NCBI RefSeq assembly: GCF_004117855.1
Contig: NZ_QWBW01000010.1
Coordinates: forward strand, 62,001 to 126,000
DNA: 64,000 nucleotides
Direction of reading: 5' to 3'
Source: Modicisalibacter coralii
GTDB taxonomy: Bacteria; Pseudomonadota; Gammaproteobacteria; Pseudomonadales; Halomonadaceae
Part shown: in pieces, positions 63,194-64,000 of the stretch
How positions within the stretch are numbered: the stretch's first letter is position 1
How the letters are laid out: each line of letters opens with the position of its first letter
Made by a program: the position numbers and the translations under genes
Notes under the pieces: generated by a model
What the model was told of the DNA's origin: nothing
The model's input: only the letters and a program-made list of their open reading frames with translations
Databases searched by the model: none

Positions 63194-64000
63194 ATGCCCA
63201 AATATCGTGACGTCATGGAGGCTATCCTCAAAGCCATGGATGAGAGGTACCTGGCACCGGGCACCAAGGTCGCCTCGATCCGTGAAGCTGCCCGCCAGTA
63301 TGGGGTATCCAAGAACACGATCATCGATGCCTACGACCAATTAGTCGCCATGGGTCGGCTACATGCACGCCAGGGATCCGGTTTTTACGTCTCCAGACCA
63401 CCGCCGTTGAGCAGTGTGGAAAAGACCAATGACTTGAGTGAGGCAGTGGACAGTGTCTCCCTGTTACGCGAACAATTGATAGGTAGCTTTACCGTACGCA
63501 GTGGCGATGGAAGAGCCCCTGCTAGCTGGATGGGGGGCGAAGAGCTTTCGCGTCTGACCAGACGCCTCGCCTCGACGGGAGAGAATAGCTTTGAATACGG
63601 CGCCCCTCAGGGCTACCCCCCACTCCGCGAAGCGATCGGCACCGTACTGGCGGGACGTTCTATACATGCCTCCCAGGACCAGATTCTACTGACGTTTGGC
63701 GCCAACCATGCTTTTGATTTGATAATTCGCCACTTTGTCGATACGGGCGACAGCGTCCTGGTGGAAACCCCGGGGTATTACCCCCTCTTTGGCAAGCTTC
63801 GCCTGGCTAAAGCCAAAATTGTCGGCATTCCGCGTAAAGAAGACGGCCCCGACCTCGATGACTTCGAGAGGAAGGTCAAACAGTACAGACCCAGACTCTT
63901 CTTTCTCCAGCCTAACGCGCAAAATCCGACGGGCAGCACCATGTCTCTCGGCAATATGCATCGACTACTGAGTCTCGCCGAACGGTATGGGATCACGCTG
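63194..64000 (+). CDS. MocR-family regulator: GntR-type winged helix fused to a class I aminotransferase domain; 3' end cut by window
   Basis: 269 codons are visible of a family usually about 450-500 residues long. The N-terminal GntR HTH (about 1-70: KVASIREAARQYGVSKNTIIDAYDQLVAMGRL, HARQGSGFYV) is joined by a linker to a fold-type I PLP domain beginning near 110 (YGAPQGYPPLREAIG; LLTFGANHAFDLI; VLVETPGYYPLF; NAQNPTG). The PLP lysine lies beyond the window. The ATG at 63194 has GGAGGCGAT upstream. It diverges from the TRAP-mvaA operon and is its likely regulator, though MocR proteins more often control amino-acid or vitamin B6 genes. Confidence 0.88.
   Translation, partial: MPKYRDVMEAILKAMDERYLAPGTKVASIREAARQYGVSKNTIIDAYDQLVAMGRLHARQGSGFYVSRPPPLSSVEKTNDLSEAVDSVSLLREQLIGSFTVRSGDGRAPASWMGGEELSRLTRRLASTGENSFEYGAPQGYPPLREAIGTVLAGRSIHASQDQILLTFGANHAFDLIIRHFVDTGDSVLVETPGYYPLFGKLRLAKAKIVGIPRKEDGPDLDDFERKVKQYRPRLFFLQPNAQNPTGSTMSLGNMHRLLSLAERYGITL

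Overview
The window is GC-rich, gene-dense DNA from a free-living, metabolically versatile gammaproteobacterium. Three TRAP transporters, glpFK, a YhiI/RbbA/YhhJ-type exporter, a degradative HMG-CoA reductase and compact catabolic operons each beside their own regulator suggest a marine or halophilic member of the Halomonadaceae. That placement is an inference from gene content, not from a marker gene. I see no rRNA, tRNA, CRISPR array, insertion sequence or phage gene. The window cuts one gene at each end: amaB on the left and a MocR-type regulator on the right.

Layout. (1) 1-7762: a lysine/pipecolate/2-aminoadipate catabolic cluster: ALDH7-type semialdehyde dehydrogenase, LysR regulator, class III aminotransferase, HglS-type 2-oxoadipate dioxygenase/decarboxylase, DadA/AmaA-like FAD oxidase and an ornithine-cyclodeaminase-family ketimine reductase. 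(2) 8109-14305: an IclR regulator diverging from a crotonase, a CaiC-like CoA ligase and a TRAP transporter, a module for an unidentified organic acid. (3) 14315-19046: a second TRAP system with a VanX/DdpX-type D-Ala-D-Ala dipeptidase and a LysR regulator. (4) 19380-21974: glpF and glpK behind two GlpR-like operators, followed by a strong hairpin and an EutR-like AraC regulator. (5) 23435-27638: a CHASE-type hybrid histidine kinase overlapping a REC-GGDEF response regulator. (6) 27851-29804: an acetyltransferase, a 51-residue protein, a lipoprotein and a retropepsin-like membrane protease. (7) 29966-34876: an HlyD/RbbA/YhhJ ABC exporter operon. (8) 35041-41685: the catechol ortho-cleavage genes catBCA in one operon with a porin-like protein and a Rieske oxygenase plus reductase, controlled by a divergent catR. 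(9) 41928-44481: an HPP membrane protein, a 47-residue protein with an elaborate promoter, nadE and pncC. (10) 44622-51054: a LysR regulator diverging from aapJQMP-iaaA, which couples amino-acid uptake to asparagine or isoaspartyl-peptide hydrolysis. (11) 51143-58364: an operon of cupin dioxygenase, SDR, zinc alcohol dehydrogenase, MFS transporter and OprB-like porin behind a -24/-12 sigma-54 promoter, diverging from a XylR/DmpR-type sigma-54 activator. (12) 58429-64000: a third TRAP transporter in one operon with mvaA, probably for mevalonate uptake and catabolism, with a divergent MocR regulator.

Most of the window therefore consists of self-contained catabolic modules of regulator, transporter and enzymes. 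The items most worth following up are the sigma-54/cupin operon, the TRAP-mvaA operon, the catechol operon carrying its own Rieske system, the TRAP-VanX operon, and the 47-residue gene with nested operator repeats. Residue numbers are my own counts from the translations. Functions rest on motif and synteny recognition only, because no database search was possible.
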